A stretch of DNA of 41,261 nt from Gemmatimonadota bacterium (GCA_014192065.1 BJHH01000003.1:312751-354011), one strand, 5' to 3'; shown: positions 1 through 8,505, counted from the first letter of the stretch. Translations and numbers: made by a program. Notes: generated by a model not told the origin, from the letters alone.

Positions 1-25
1 GTGGCGACGGGGGCGAGGGGCTTCG

Positions 26-877
26 TCACAGCTGCTCCACGACGCCGCGTACGAGCGCCGTCAGCTGCGGCTCGGCATTCGCCGCCACCGCGAGAATTTT
101 GTCGAGTGACGCCGGCTCCAGCGCGTCGGGGATGCACAGGTCGGTGATGATCGAGAGGCCCAGCACGCGCATGCCCGCGTGCCGCGCCACGATCACTTCC
201 GGCACGGTGCTCATGCCCACCACGTCCGCACCGATCGAACGCAGCATGCGGTATTCCGCGCGCGTCTCGAGGTTCGGCCCGGCCACGGCCACGTACACAC
301 CTTCGCGCAGCGGGATGCCCTGCGCGGCCGCGACCGAACGCGCCAGCGTGCGCAGCGCCGCATCGTACGCCTCGCTCATATCGGGAAAGCGCGGACCCAA
401 CGCATCGTCGTTCGCTCCGACGAGGGGATTGTCGCCGATCATGTTGATGTGATCACTGATCAGCATCAGGTCGCCGGCGTTCCACTCCATGCGCATCCCA
501 CCGCAGGCATTACTCACAATGAGCGTGCGAGCGCCGAGCGCGTGCAACACACGCACCGGGAACGTCACCTGCTGCAGCGAGTAGCCTTCGTACTTGTGGA
601 ATCGGCCCTGCATCGCGATGACGCGCTTGCCGCCGAGTGTGCCGACGAGCAGGCGCCCCACGTGTGACTCGACGGTCGAGAGCGGGAATCCGGGGATGGC
701 GCCATAGTCGACGGTCGCCTCGACCTGAATGGCCCGGCCGAGCCCACCGAGCCCGGTGCCCAGAATGATGGCGACTTCAGGATTGGACGCACCGATCTGA
801 GCACGCACAGCGTCGGCAGCCGCACGCACCGCGTCCACACGGTGCGCATATTCGGCGCCCGCGATTCGCAGCGGCAT
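26..877 (-). CDS. punA: purine nucleoside phosphorylase
   Basis: This enzyme cleaves purine nucleosides with phosphate to the free base and ribose-1-phosphate in cytoplasmic purine salvage. The 283-residue product has the trimeric-type PNP signatures: the phosphate loop ILGTGLGG (38-45), ESHVGR (70-75), [11 protein letters not shown] (89-99), SNACGG (122-127), GPNLETRAE (200-208, base-binding Glu204) and GMSTVPE (221-227). The ATG at 877 was chosen because it gives the family's usual length; a GTG at 934 would add 19 residues and overlap the upstream divIVA-like gene. The position that is Asn in the human-type enzyme (motif ITN) is Asp246 here (ITD), which could affect 6-oxo versus 6-amino purine preference. 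It is the last gene of the yggS-divIVA-punA run. hpt, another purine salvage gene, lies about 4 kb upstream. Confidence 0.93.
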   Translation of the reverse strand: MPLRIAGAEYAHRVDAVRAAADAVRAQIGASNPEVAIILGTGLGGLGRAIQVEATVDYGAIPGFPLSTVESHVGRLLVGTLGGKRVIAMQGRFHKYEGYSLQQVTFPVRVLHALGARTLIVSNACGGMRMEWNAGDLMLISDHINMIGDNPLVGANDDALGPRFPDMSEAYDAALRTLARSVAAAQGIPLREGVYVAVAGPNLETRAEYRMLRSIGADVVGMSTVPEVIVARHAGMRVLGLSIITDLCIPDALEPASLDKILAVAANAEPQLTALVRGVVEQL

Positions 878-906
878 CGGCTCTGCACGCGTTCCAGCCA
901 CCAGCG

Positions 907-1488
907 TTACTCGGCCACCTTCGTGTCGAGCCACGAGGCATCCTTCGCGCGCGCGCCCTTCACCTGAGCCACGGCCTCCGCGACGGCCTCCGCGGCGTAG
1001 ACCGGCGTTGGACGTGCGGGCAACGGCGCCTGCTCCGCGGCCGCGAGTTCCGCGAGTTGCATCTCGGCCATCGTCTTCATCTGGGCGAGGTAACTGCGAC
1101 GCAGTCGCTCGAGCGCATCGGCGTCACGCTCCAGCTGCCGCACGTCAACGCGTGCCGCCTCGATCAACCGTTCGGCTTCGAGCCGCGCTTCGCGGATGAT
1201 GACATCGGCCTCGCGCGCGGCCTGCTCCTTCGTCGCTTCGCGCATCTGCTGCGCGGAGATCAGGGCTTCGTTGAGCGCCTTGTCTCGCTCGCGAAAGGCG
1301 CGCAGCTGTTCGTGGAATGCCCGCGACTTGGCGTCGAGTTCCTGGTTCGCACGCACCAGTCGCTCGATCTCGTCGGCGACCTGCTCGCGAAACTGGTTGA
1401 CCCGCGCCGTGTCGTAGCCGCGAAACGTCGTACCAAATTCGTAGCGCCGGACATCAACCGGCGTGAGATGAAACCCTTCGTCAGTCAT
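907..1488 (-). CDS. DivIVA-domain coiled-coil protein
   Basis: This is a 193-residue protein with an N-terminal DivIVA signature: [11 protein letters not shown] at residues 8-18, then [12 protein letters not shown], the usual start of the membrane-binding DivIVA/GpsB domain. It is followed by a long charged, Ala/Glu/Arg-rich heptad region (about residues 35-150) expected to form a parallel coiled coil. Proteins of this family mark curved membranes or division sites and recruit partners. The exact partner here cannot be told. The C-terminal 40 residues are Ala/Pro-rich and probably disordered. The ATG overlaps the yggS stop codon as ATGA (1485-1488), so translation is probably coupled. The yggS-divIVA neighbourhood also occurs in Gram-positive division clusters, which supports the family call. 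Confidence 0.88.
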   Translation of the reverse strand: MTDEGFHLTPVDVRRYEFGTTFRGYDTARVNQFREQVADEIERLVRANQELDAKSRAFHEQLRAFRERDKALNEALISAQQMREATKEQAAREADVIIREARLEAERLIEAARVDVRQLERDADALERLRRSYLAQMKTMAEMQLAELAAAEQAPLPARPTPVYAAEAVAEAVAQVKGARAKDASWLDTKVAE

Positions 1489-2216
1489 GGCGTTCGCTCC
1501 CCGAACAGGACGGTTCCGAGCCGCACCATCGTTGCCCCTTCTTCCACGGCGACTTCGTAGTCAGCAGACATCCCCATCGACAGATCAACGGCGGGCAGTC
1601 CCGCCCTTTCGCAGACCGTTCGCGCCGCTCTCGCTCCGCTGAAGACGCGCCGCAGCGTGGCTTCATCAGCATCGAATGGCGCCATCGTCATCACCCCACA
1701 CACCTTGATGCCCTTGAGTCCGGCAATCCGCTCCGCCTCACGCTCGAACCCGCCCGGCGCGTATCCACCCTTCGACGTTTCCCCTGAGACGTTTACCTCG
1801 AGCAAAACGTCAACCGGCGTCCCACGCGTGATGCCCAACGCGTCAATCTCATCCACCAGCCGACTGCTGTCGGCTGCCTGAAAGAGCGAAAACCGATCCA
1901 GAAACTTCACCTTGTTGCGTTGCAAGTGTCCGACCAGGTGCCAACGGAGCGGCGGCTCGGCACGCCCAACCGCCAGAATGCCACCCGGTACCACCACGAG
2001 CGCCGCGAGCAGATCCTGCTTCCCGATCGCTTCCTGCACCTTGTTCTCACCAACATCGGTCAGTCCGGCCCCAACCGCGGCGAGCACCGCATCCGGCCCG
2101 TGCGTCTTCGTGACGGCGATGATGCGGACGCCCTGTCCGTGACCGCCGCGCGCCTTCGCATCGGCGATTTTCTGACGGATTTCAGCGACCCTTTCGGGTA
2201 GGCCAGAAAATGACAT
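1485..2216 (-). CDS. yggS: YggS-family pyridoxal-phosphate homeostasis protein
   Basis: This is a 243-residue PLP-binding protein of the YggS/PipY/PLPBP family. It is a single alanine-racemase-like TIM barrel without racemase activity that buffers pyridoxal phosphate and affects amino-acid and keto-acid pools. Visible signatures are the PLP lysine in AVTKTHG (Lys37), GENKVQE in the following loop, HLVGHLQRNK (the conserved H-x-IG-x-LQ-x-NK motif), VNVSGETSKGG, and the C-terminal SMGMSADYEVAVEEGATMVR followed by LGTVLFGER. The length is normal for the family. The ATG at 2216 is preceded by an AT-rich promoter-like stretch only a few bases away. It is probably the first gene of a three-gene unit with divIVA and punA. 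Confidence 0.94.
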   Translation of the reverse strand: MSFSGLPERVAEIRQKIADAKARGGHGQGVRIIAVTKTHGPDAVLAAVGAGLTDVGENKVQEAIGKQDLLAALVVVPGGILAVGRAEPPLRWHLVGHLQRNKVKFLDRFSLFQAADSSRLVDEIDALGITRGTPVDVLLEVNVSGETSKGGYAPGGFEREAERIAGLKGIKVCGVMTMAPFDADEATLRRVFSGARAARTVCERAGLPAVDLSMGMSADYEVAVEEGATMVRLGTVLFGERTP

Positions 2217-2224
2217 AACAGTAT

Positions 2225-2253
2225 AAAATACAGAGAGTTACGCTCAGCTACAA
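2225..2253 (-). promoter_or_regulatory. putative yggS promoter
   Basis: Read on the minus strand there is TTGTAG (2253-2248), a 17-nt spacer, and TATTTT (2230-2225). The hexamer ends 8 nt before the yggS ATG. The spacing is that of a housekeeping sigma factor, and initiation would fall almost at the start codon. No Shine-Dalgarno sequence is visible. This is inferred from sequence alone. Confidence 0.4.
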
Positions 2254-2318
2254 GCGTGCGGCCTGTACCCAGAACATTGGGAGCGGCGTCCGGCGCGATG
2301 CCGGATTTTTTTGCTGTT

Positions 2319-2370
2319 AAAAAAACTGGGGGAACTGCCACGACATTGATCCGTCGTTCGCCGTTCCCCC
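2319..2370 (-). terminator. intrinsic terminator of the tilS-hpt-ftsH unit
   Basis: On the minus strand, downstream of ftsH, an 8-bp perfect stem (GGGGGAAC at 2370-2363 pairing with GTTCCCCC at 2335-2328) encloses a 27-nt loop. It is followed by AG and a run of seven T. The stem and T-run arrangement fits a Rho-independent terminator, although the loop is large. Confidence 0.75.
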
Positions 2371-2405
2371 AAAACCGTCAGAGACCGCAGCGCTGATCGG
2401 GGCCG

Positions 2406-4382
2406 TTACGCCGGACTCGGCTCCGCGCCGCCCAACATCGGCGGCGTGCGCTGCGGTTCCACCACGGCAGGCGCAACCGACGGGCTCGGATCTGACGCAA
2501 GCACCTCCTTGGCGCGCGGCGGCAGCGTATCGCCACGCATCAGCACGATGATGTCCTCGCGCGACAGCGTTTCCCGTTCGAGCAGGTTCGCCGCGATCTT
2601 GTCGAGGAGCTCACGATTTTCCGCGAGCACCTGCTTCGCGCGGTCAAACGCCCGCTGAATCACACGCTTCACTTCTTCGTCCACGAGCTGCGCGGTGCGC
2701 TCCGATACCGTGCGGCGGGTGCCGAAGTCACGGCCGAGAAATACTTCGGCCTCGTTCTCACCAACGAGAATTGGACCGATGGCATCCGACAGTCCCCACT
2801 GGGAGACGTAGCGTCGCGAAAGACCTGTCGCGAACTGGATGTCGCTCGCAGCGCCGGCCGTCACCTTGTCGTGACCGAACACGAGTTCCTCAGCCGCGCG
2901 GCCACCATACGCCATCACCAGGCGCGCTTCGAGCTGTTCGCGCGTGACGCTCACGCGATCGTCCTCGGGCAGCGTCCACGCCACGCCGAGCGTGCGCCCG
3001 CGCGGCACGATCGTCACCTTGTGCAGCGGATCGTTGCCTTTCACGAGCATCGCGCACACCGCGTGTCCACCTTCGTGGTACGCCGTCAGACGCCGCTCTT
3101 CGTCCTTCATGACGAGCGACTTGCGTTCGGCGCCAAGCATCACCTTGTCCTTGGCATCCTCAAAGTCGATCATAAAAATCTTTTCGTGGCTGCGCCGTGC
3201 CGCGAGCAGCGCGGCCTCGTTCACGAGATTGGCCAGGTCGGCGCCGGCCATACCCGGCGTCGAGCGCGCCATGGCCTCGATGTTCACATCTTCGGCGATT
3301 GGCTTGTTCCGCATGTGCACGCGGAGGATTCCCTCGCGGCCACGATAGTCGGGTGAGTCCACGACGATCTGCCGGTCGAAGCGGCCCGGGCGCAGCAGTG
3401 CCGGATCGAGCACATCGGGACGGTTCGTGGCAGCAATCAGGATCACGCCGTCGTTCGATTCAAAGCCGTCCATTTCGACGAGTAGCTGATTGAGCGTCTG
3501 CTCGCGCTCGTCGTGGCCGCCACCCATTCCGGCGCCGCGATGACGACCGACCGCGTCGATTTCATCGATGAAAATGATGCAGGGGGCGTGGGCCTTGCCC
3601 TGCTCAAACAGGTCGCGCACGCGGCTCGCCCCGACGCCCACGAACATCTCGACGAAGTCCGAACCCGACATCGAAAAGAAAGGACGCGCCGCTTCGCCGG
3701 CGACGGCCTTCGCGAGCAGCGTCTTGCCCGTGCCGGGCGGACCGACGAGCAGCGCGCCCTTGGGCAGCCGACCACCGAGCTTCGTGAAGCGAGCAGGCTC
3801 CTTGAGGAATTCGATGATCTCGCGCAGGTCGTACTTCGCTTCGTCGCAGCCCGCGACGTCGGCGAACGTGACCTTGGGCGTGTCACCCGAGAGCAGCTTG
3901 GCCTTCGACTTGCCGAACGAGAACGCCTTGGCGCCGTTGGACTGCATCTGCCGCATGATGAAGAACCAGAAGCCGATCATCAGGATCCACGGCAACGCCG
4001 CGATCAGGAAACTGCCGAACGACGGGCGGGCGTCCTCAGCGTCCACCTTCACGTTCTTGTCGCGAAGGCGTTGCAATTCGCGGTCAGAGTTCGTGACCGG
4101 TAGCATCGTCGTGAACTTCTTTGAGGCACGACCACCGGCCGGCGCGTAGTCGCGCGCAAACTCGCCATGCAGTTCCTTGCCAGCGACGATGGTCACCTTC
4201 GCGACGTTGCCCGCCGTGAGTTGATCGTCGTACTCGGAGTAGCTGAGCTTGATCGCCGCATCGGTCTTCGTGTTGGAGAACTGCAGGAAGGCCACCGGCA
4301 CGAGGATCACCAACAGCCAGAAGGCCAGTGTCTTCGAGAAGCGGTTCAGGCCGCCAGGGTTTTTCGGTGTTTCGTTTGCCAT
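2406..4382 (-). CDS. ftsH: ATP-dependent zinc metalloprotease FtsH
   Basis: This is a membrane-anchored AAA+ protease that degrades misfolded membrane proteins and selected cytoplasmic regulators. The 658-residue protein has a first transmembrane segment at about 19-36, a periplasmic domain to about 124, and a second transmembrane segment at about 125-143. The AAA domain has Walker A GPPGTGKT (214-221), Walker B FIDEID (271-276) and the second region of homology around RPGRFDRQ (331-338). The zinc protease motif is HEGGH (436-440). The C-terminal tail is Pro-rich. Length and domain order are normal for the family. It lies downstream of hpt with a 26-bp gap, in the common tilS-hpt-ftsH order, and ends before the terminator at 2319-2370. 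Confidence 0.98.
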   Translation of the reverse strand: MANETPKNPGGLNRFSKTLAFWLLVILVPVAFLQFSNTKTDAAIKLSYSEYDDQLTAGNVAKVTIVAGKELHGEFARDYAPAGGRASKKFTTMLPVTNSDRELQRLRDKNVKVDAEDARPSFGSFLIAALPWILMIGFWFFIMRQMQSNGAKAFSFGKSKAKLLSGDTPKVTFADVAGCDEAKYDLREIIEFLKEPARFTKLGGRLPKGALLVGPPGTGKTLLAKAVAGEAARPFFSMSGSDFVEMFVGVGASRVRDLFEQGKAHAPCIIFIDEIDAVGRHRGAGMGGGHDEREQTLNQLLVEMDGFESNDGVILIAATNRPDVLDPALLRPGRFDRQIVVDSPDYRGREGILRVHMRNKPIAEDVNIEAMARSTPGMAGADLANLVNEAALLAARRSHEKIFMIDFEDAKDKVMLGAERKSLVMKDEERRLTAYHEGGHAVCAMLVKGNDPLHKVTIVPRGRTLGVAWTLPEDDRVSVTREQLEARLVMAYGGRAAEELVFGHDKVTAGAASDIQFATGLSRRYVSQWGLSDAIGPILVGENEAEVFLGRDFGTRRTVSERTAQLVDEEVKRVIQRAFDRAKQVLAENRELLDKIAANLLERETLSREDIIVLMRGDTLPPRAKEVLASDPSPSVAPAVVEPQRTPPMLGGAEPSPA

Positions 4383-4408
4383 GGGTCTCTTGGGATCCTT
4401 GCCTGCGG

Positions 4409-4993
4409 CTATCGCAAGCTCGCCACGTACGGCAGGTGGCGAAAATTCTCGGCGTGGTCGAGTCCGTACCCGACCAGGAACTCATTCGGCGCGTCGAATC
4501 CGACGAACCGAACAGGGTGCGCGAGTTCCGTCGCAATGCGCTTGTGCAGCAGCGCGCAAATTTCGATCGACTGGGGTGCACGCGCTTCGAGAAGCGTCAA
4601 CAGCTTCCGGAGCGTCCGCCCTGAATCCACGATGTCCTCAACGAGCAGGATGTGCTTGTCTTCGAGGGCGGTCTCTGGGTCATACACCAACCGGACCTCG
4701 CCGGACGAGATCGTGGCGTCACCGTAGCTCGACGCCACCAGGAAATCGACATGCAGCGGGCGCCGTATCTCGCGAACAAGGTCGGCGAGAAAGACGAAGC
4801 TCCCCTTAAGCAGACCGAGCACGAGCAGGTCGCCGTCCGGATACGCATCGTGAATTTCCTGACCGAGCTCGATCACCCGCGAGCGCAACGTCGCCGCGTC
4901 GAACGCGATGCGACGGACGTCGCGACCCAGCAGTCTGGGATCTTCGTGCTCGGGCGCGACGGAACCGAACAACACCTCAGGGACGGCGCTCAT
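4409..4993 (-). CDS. hpt: hypoxanthine phosphoribosyltransferase
   Basis: This enzyme transfers phosphoribose from PRPP to hypoxanthine (and usually guanine) in cytoplasmic purine salvage. The 194-residue product carries the PRPP-binding motif VEDIVDSGRTL (118-128), the LKGSF loop (62-66), the SSYGDAT flexible-loop region (88-94), and VRFVGFDAPNEFLVGYGLD near the C-terminus, where the purine is bound. About 20 extra N-terminal residues precede the usual start of the fold. The ATG at 4993 is only 7 bp past the tilS stop, so the genes are probably co-transcribed. An AT-rich hexamer (TATATT, 5008-5003) overlaps the tilS end and could be an internal promoter. AGAGG lies between it and the ATG. 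Confidence 0.95.
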   Translation of the reverse strand: MSAVPEVLFGSVAPEHEDPRLLGRDVRRIAFDAATLRSRVIELGQEIHDAYPDGDLLVLGLLKGSFVFLADLVREIRRPLHVDFLVASSYGDATISSGEVRLVYDPETALEDKHILLVEDIVDSGRTLRKLLTLLEARAPQSIEICALLHKRIATELAHPVRFVGFDAPNEFLVGYGLDHAENFRHLPYVASLR

Positions 4994-5000
4994 CGTGCCT

Positions 5001-6059
5001 CTAATATAGTGGCCCGTCTACCCCTTGATTCCGTACGACGAAGCTCGTCGGCGTACGCATCACGGAGAGGCCGCCTGCAATGGGGATCTCGGAGCCGGCC
5101 TTGAGGATTCCCGCCTCGCCGTTGAGCCTCGCCAGCCCACGCCAGTCGAGCGATCCGCCAGCCCGTGCGACCAATTCCGGCCAGATCACACCGAGTAGTT
5201 CGCGCTGCATCCCAATGAGCGCCGGCGCGGGGATCGCCACAGACAAGGTGCCTTCATCGCCCTGCCCCGGCTTGATGGCGACGTCAACCGCACCCAGAAT
5301 GTCCGCGCAGTCCGCAACAATCTCTCGCCACTCGGCCGCGCGTTCCGCGATCCGGATCAATTCCGCGCTGATGCCTGGCTGCACCCGTTCGGCAGCCGGC
5401 AACAACTCGTGGCGAATTCGGTTGCGCAGGAACCGCATGCTCGCGTTGGTCGGATCCTCGAGGAACTTGATCCCCTTCGACTTCGCGTAATCGGCCACGT
5501 CGTCGCGCGGCACGCGAATGAACGGCCGCACGATCGGCGACGGGGCAAACATCGCCGCGATGCCACGCGCGCCCGCATGCCGAAAGATACGCATGAAGAT
5601 CGTCTCGACCTGATCGTCGAGCGTATGCCCCGTGACAATGGTGGCGCCGAGTTCGCGGGCCTGGGCGTTGAGAAACTCCCACCGTGCGCGGCGCCACTCC
5701 TCCTCGCCGGCCTGCACCTTGGCCGCATCAGCGCCGTCGGACATCACGCGGCCTGTGCGCGACCCCGTGACGACGGTGAGCCCGCGCCGTTCGCCCTCAC
5801 GACGCGTATGATCGGCCGCTCGAGTCGACGCCGGGCCGGTGCCGTGGTCAAATGAAGCGACCACCGCGACCTGCGCCGGCCTCGCCGCCGCAAACGCGTC
5901 CATCAGCACCATGGAATCGCGCCCGCCCGATACCGCGAGCAGATACCGCCCTTCGGGCAGCGCGTCGATAGATGCTGCGATCGCATTGCGCCCGGAGGCC
6001 GGGCGGGCGGACTTCTTCGCTGGTTTGGCTGTTCGTCCCGCTTTCGCACGCTTTGTCAT
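5001..6059 (-). CDS. tilS: tRNA(Ile)-lysidine synthase
   Basis: This enzyme uses ATP and lysine to convert C34 of the CAU-anticodon tRNA-Ile to lysidine, so that the tRNA reads AUA and is charged with isoleucine. The 352-residue protein has the N-type ATP pyrophosphatase P-loop SGGRDS (44-49) after a Lys/Ala-rich leader of about 25 residues. The conserved DPTNASMRFLRNRIRHELLP block marks the TilS N-domain. It is shorter than the E. coli enzyme (about 430 residues), and the C-terminal domain looks reduced. The ATG at 6059 is preceded by TATCTT with a 6-nt gap and no Shine-Dalgarno sequence. It begins the tilS-hpt-ftsH unit and is divergent from the small gene at 6127. Confidence 0.93.
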   Translation of the reverse strand: MTKRAKAGRTAKPAKKSARPASGRNAIAASIDALPEGRYLLAVSGGRDSMVLMDAFAAARPAQVAVVASFDHGTGPASTRAADHTRREGERRGLTVVTGSRTGRVMSDGADAAKVQAGEEEWRRARWEFLNAQARELGATIVTGHTLDDQVETIFMRIFRHAGARGIAAMFAPSPIVRPFIRVPRDDVADYAKSKGIKFLEDPTNASMRFLRNRIRHELLPAAERVQPGISAELIRIAERAAEWREIVADCADILGAVDVAIKPGQGDEGTLSVAIPAPALIGMQRELLGVIWPELVARAGGSLDWRGLARLNGEAGILKAGSEIPIAGGLSVMRTPTSFVVRNQGVDGPLY

Positions 6060-6065
6060 CTTGCT

Positions 6066-6071
6066 AAGATA
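6066..6071 (-). promoter_or_regulatory. putative -10 hexamer of tilS
   Basis: TATCTT on the minus strand ends 6 nt before the tilS ATG, which would put the first transcribed base at or next to the start codon. The identical hexamer sits 5 nt before the DEAD-box helicase start at 12549. No clear -35 element was identified. Confidence 0.35.
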
Positions 6072-6126
6072 CGCTGCAGTAGCGGTCCATTCCTACCGGC
6101 TCCGATCCCCTACCTTCGTCCATCTC

Positions 6127-6306
6127 ATGGAACATTCGTTCGGCGGACCCCTCGGCGTGCTCGTGGCTGGCCTCGGCTTGGGCGCCTTTTACACGGCGTT
6201 GATCTGGGTCAACACCCTGCTCGGACTCTTCCTGACACCGCTCTTCCTGATGCCGCTGACCTGGATTCAGGATGCGTTGGCGGCGCGGAAAGCCGCGAAG
6301 CTGTAG
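6127..6306 (+). CDS. small single-pass membrane protein, unknown function
   Basis: This is a 59-residue open frame starting at ATG 6127, divergent from tilS. The predicted product has a long hydrophobic, Leu/Phe-rich stretch (about residues 10-45, including TALIWVNTLLGLFLTPLFLM), enough for one or two membrane segments, and a basic end AARKAAKL. TACCTT lies 10 nt before the ATG and an intrinsic terminator follows 87 bp after the stop, so it looks like a free-standing transcription unit. I recognise no family. Upstream in-frame extensions run antisense through tilS and were discarded. Confidence 0.6.
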   Translation: MEHSFGGPLGVLVAGLGLGAFYTALIWVNTLLGLFLTPLFLMPLTWIQDALAARKAAKL

Positions 6307-6392
6307 GACGGTTGAGGGCGACTTGCCATCAGGGCGGTACGCGGTAGCCGTTCTATGAAGAGGTATCCGTAGGTAGCCGTGCGCAGCGTTTC

Positions 6393-6418
6393 AGGGTCGG
6401 CTCAAGCCGGCCCTTTTT
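6393..6418 (+). terminator. intrinsic terminator after the small membrane-protein gene
   Basis: AGGGTCGGCT (6393-6402) pairs with AGCCGGCCCT (6405-6414) through one G-T wobble, with the innermost pairs opening to a short loop. A TTTTT run (6414-6418) follows. This is a good Rho-independent terminator for the plus strand. Confidence 0.75.
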
Positions 6419-6843
6419 CGCGCCCGGACCAGGCCGTCTTGACAGTCATACCTTTGCGCTGACAAGATCTAAGGTCTGGCCAGAACTGTTCAAAAACTGT
6501 GTCGAATCGCGACGATCCGTTGGTTCATTGCGCAGTCGCTCCGATACCGGACGCCTCGGTATGAGATTGGTGCTGATTGCAATATTTGTGATTATTGGTC
6601 GAGACGATGCATGCATCGCTCCAATATGCGGCGAATAACTGCATATCCACATCTGATTCATGCCGTGCAAACAACTTCACATGCATTGTGTTATCTACTC
6701 ATCTGATATGGTGTTACATGGTAATGCATACAGTGGCGCCATGCATACACATGCATTGGAACATTCCTGTGCATTAAATGGCCGACTTCGCCAAAGCGTG
6801 CTCAACGGAACAGTACCAAGCCTCGCCTAATCGGCCGATTGAT
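6419..6843. other. AT-rich island without a recognisable gene
   Basis: This stretch between the terminator and the minisatellite upstream of pntAA holds no gene I can support. From about 6570 to 6780 the composition falls to roughly 45% G+C, far below its surroundings. It contains six copies of the palindrome ATGCAT, two of them inside a perfect 14-bp palindrome, and a hairpin ATACCG/CGGTAT (6544-6549 with 6557-6562). Short open frames on both strands (60-74 codons) have no family resemblance. It could be a regulatory region, a non-coding RNA gene or foreign DNA. Confidence 0.6.
6605..6618. repeat. perfect 14-bp palindrome CGATGCATGCATCG
   Basis: This self-complementary 14-mer contains two overlapping ATGCAT sites. 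Further ATGCAT copies lie at 6681-6686, 6724-6729, 6741-6746 and 6751-6756. The symmetry suggests a dimeric DNA-binding protein site, but no regulator is identified. Confidence 0.7.
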
Positions 6844-6902
6844 CCCCACGCCAGCCAGCCCCACGCCAGCCAGCCCCACGCCAGCCAGCCCCAGCCAGCC
6901 AG
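6844..6902. repeat. 15-bp tandem repeat upstream of pntAA
   Basis: Three exact copies of CCCCACGCCAGCCAG (6844-6858, 6859-6873, 6874-6888) are followed by a shortened copy lacking five bases (6889-6902). The array ends 39 bp before the pntAA start. An open frame reads through it as repeating PHASQ, but it has no coding credibility. Confidence 0.85.
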
Positions 6903-6929
6903 CGCCTTCAGCAATGGTGCGCTGCCCGG

Positions 6930-6935
6930 TATTTA
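6930..6935 (+). promoter_or_regulatory. putative -10 hexamer of the pnt operon
   Basis: TATTTA ends 6 nt before the pntAA ATG. There is no Shine-Dalgarno sequence between them. The position fits a leaderless start, as seen at several other genes in the window. No convincing -35 element was found because the minisatellite lies close upstream. Confidence 0.3.
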
Positions 6936-6941
6936 TCCCGG

Positions 6942-8027
6942 ATGCAAATATCCGTCCCTAAAGAGCGCGCCGCGCTCGAAACGCGGGTCGCCCTCGTTCC
7001 AGAGAGCGTCGCCAAGCTGGTCAAAGCCGGCGCCACCGTTGTGGTTGAAAAGGATGCTGGGCTCGCGTCGGGGTTCACCACCGAGCAGTACGAGAAGGCG
7101 GGCGCGACGATCGCCGCGGACTTTGCTGCGACGGTCTCGGGCGCGACCGTCACCTGTAAGGTCCAGCCCGTCACCTCCGCCGAAGCCGCCGCGCTCCCCC
7201 AAGGATCCGCGGCGGTTTCATATTGGCTCCCCTACGGCACGCCGGATACGCTCACCGCGATCCAGGCGCGCGGCGTGAAGCTGCTCGCCCTGGAGAAGGT
7301 GCCGCGCATCACCCGCGCGCAGTCCATGGACGTCCTCTCGTCACAGGCCACCATCAGCGGCTACAAGGCCGTCCTGATGGGTGCCAACGCCCTCCCGAAG
7401 CTGCTCCCAATGCTCTCGACGGCCGCGGGCACACTCGTCCCGGCGAAAGTCTTCGTGATTGGCGCAGGCGTCGCGGGCCTTCAGGCGATCGCCACGGCCA
7501 AGCGCCTCGGCGGCATCGTCTCAGGCTTCGACGTCCGCCCTGCCGCTGCCGAACAGATCCTGTCGCTCGGCGCATCGCTTATGAAGCTCGACTTGGCAGC
7601 GGTGGCCGCCGAGGGTGAGGGTGGCTACGCCCGCGCCCAGACCGCTGAGCAGCAGGTGGACACGCAGGCTGCGATCGCGGCCCATATGAAGGAGATGGAC
7701 CTCGTGATCACGACCGCGGCGATCCCCGGCAAGAAGGCGCCCGTGCTAATCACCGAGGCGGCCGTCCAGGGCATGAAGCCTGGCTCGGTGATCGTGGACC
7801 TCGCATCGGAGACCGGTGGCAACTACGAAGGTACCAAGCCGGGCGAGACGATTGTCGCACAAGGCGTTACAGTGATCGGGCCGCTCAACCTGCCCGCCAC
7901 TGCGCCGTTCCACGCATCGCAGATGTTCTCACGCAACGTGCTGACCTTTCTGAATCACGTCATCAAGGACAACGCGCTGACGCTCGACGAGGCCGACGAA
8001 ATCACCGGCCCGATGCTGGTGAAGTGA
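6942..8027 (+). CDS. pntAA: NAD(P) transhydrogenase subunit alpha part 1 (domain I)
   Basis: This is the soluble NAD(H)-binding subunit of proton-translocating transhydrogenase, which uses the proton gradient to drive hydride transfer from NADH to NADP+. The 361-residue protein starts with the typical SVPKER (residues 4-9). It has the RQD-loop region RAQSMD (125-130), the Rossmann motif GAGVAG (174-179) with FDVRP downstream, and the KKAPVLIT/GSVIVDLA segment of alanine-dehydrogenase-type folds. It is the split alpha form: the membrane part is a separate gene, as in Rhodospirillum, not fused as in E. coli. The gap to pntAB is 130 bp and holds a long hairpin, unlike the tight pntAB-pntB junction. 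Confidence 0.96.
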   Translation: MQISVPKERAALETRVALVPESVAKLVKAGATVVVEKDAGLASGFTTEQYEKAGATIAADFAATVSGATVTCKVQPVTSAEAAALPQGSAAVSYWLPYGTPDTLTAIQARGVKLLALEKVPRITRAQSMDVLSSQATISGYKAVLMGANALPKLLPMLSTAAGTLVPAKVFVIGAGVAGLQAIATAKRLGGIVSGFDVRPAAAEQILSLGASLMKLDLAAVAAEGEGGYARAQTAEQQVDTQAAIAAHMKEMDLVITTAAIPGKKAPVLITEAAVQGMKPGSVIVDLASETGGNYEGTKPGETIVAQGVTVIGPLNLPATAPFHASQMFSRNVLTFLNHVIKDNALTLDEADEITGPMLVK

Positions 8028-8030
8028 CGG

Positions 8031-8077
8031 CCAGTGCATCGGCCTGGCCTGCGCGCAGGTTCGGCCGATGCCACTGG
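8031..8077 (+). repeat. long hairpin between pntAA and pntAB
   Basis: CCAGTGCATCGGCC (8031-8044) pairs with GGCCGATG-C-CACTGG (8063-8077) with one bulged base. The interior CCTGCGCGCAGG (8048-8059) is itself self-complementary. No T-run follows, so this is not a standard intrinsic terminator. It may act as an RNA processing or stabilising element, or as an attenuator, within the operon. Confidence 0.8.
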
Positions 8078-8157
8078 AATCGCTGTAGCTGTCGCAGTAC
8101 CCGAGCGTTCCCGCGGAAAGCCGCGTCCAGCCTTGCCGTGAACCCCTGAGCCTACCC

Positions 8158-8505
8158 ATGCTCCAAATCTTCCAGTTGTACGTGTTTGTCCTCGCCGGCT
8201 TCGTTGGATTCATCGTGATCCAACGCGTCCCGCCCCTGCTCCATACGCCGCTGATGTCGGCGACGAACGCGATCAGCGGCATCTCGCTGGTTGGCGCGAT
8301 CGTGGCAGCGGGTGGCCAATACGGCACGGTCTCCACGATCCTCGGCTTCGTCGCGGTGGTCTGCGCGACGACGAATGTCGTGGCCGGGTTCCTGATCACC
8401 GACCGTATGCTGGCGATGTTCAAGGGCCAAAAGCCTGCCACCGCCAAGGCCGCGGCTGAGAAGGCCGCGGCTGAGAAGGCCGCGCAGGCGGGGGCCGGCA
8501 AGTGA
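8158..8505 (+). CDS. pntAB: NAD(P) transhydrogenase subunit alpha part 2
   Basis: This is the small membrane subunit of the three-polypeptide transhydrogenase. The 115-residue product has three hydrophobic helices and the family signature PPLLHTPLMSATNAISGI (about 24-41). The C-terminal tail is Ala/Lys-rich and contains an exact 15-bp coding duplication (EKAAA repeated). It contributes part of the proton channel with PntB. Its stop codon overlaps the GTG start of pntB (8502-8505), which suggests translational coupling for equal amounts. Confidence 0.95.
   Translation: MLQIFQLYVFVLAGFVGFIVIQRVPPLLHTPLMSATNAISGISLVGAIVAAGGQYGTVSTILGFVAVVCATTNVVAGFLITDRMLAMFKGQKPATAKAAAEKAAAEKAAQAGAGK

Noticed and set aside
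6640-6700. DnaA-box-like ATATCCACA in the AT-rich island as a possible replication origin
   Set aside because: Only one near match was found, and no dnaA, dnaN, gyrB or parAB gene is nearby. AT-richness alone does not make an origin.
6778-7278. 166-codon frame with repeated PHASQ upstream of pntAA
   Set aside because: It overlaps pntAA in another frame, and its only notable content is the translated minisatellite.
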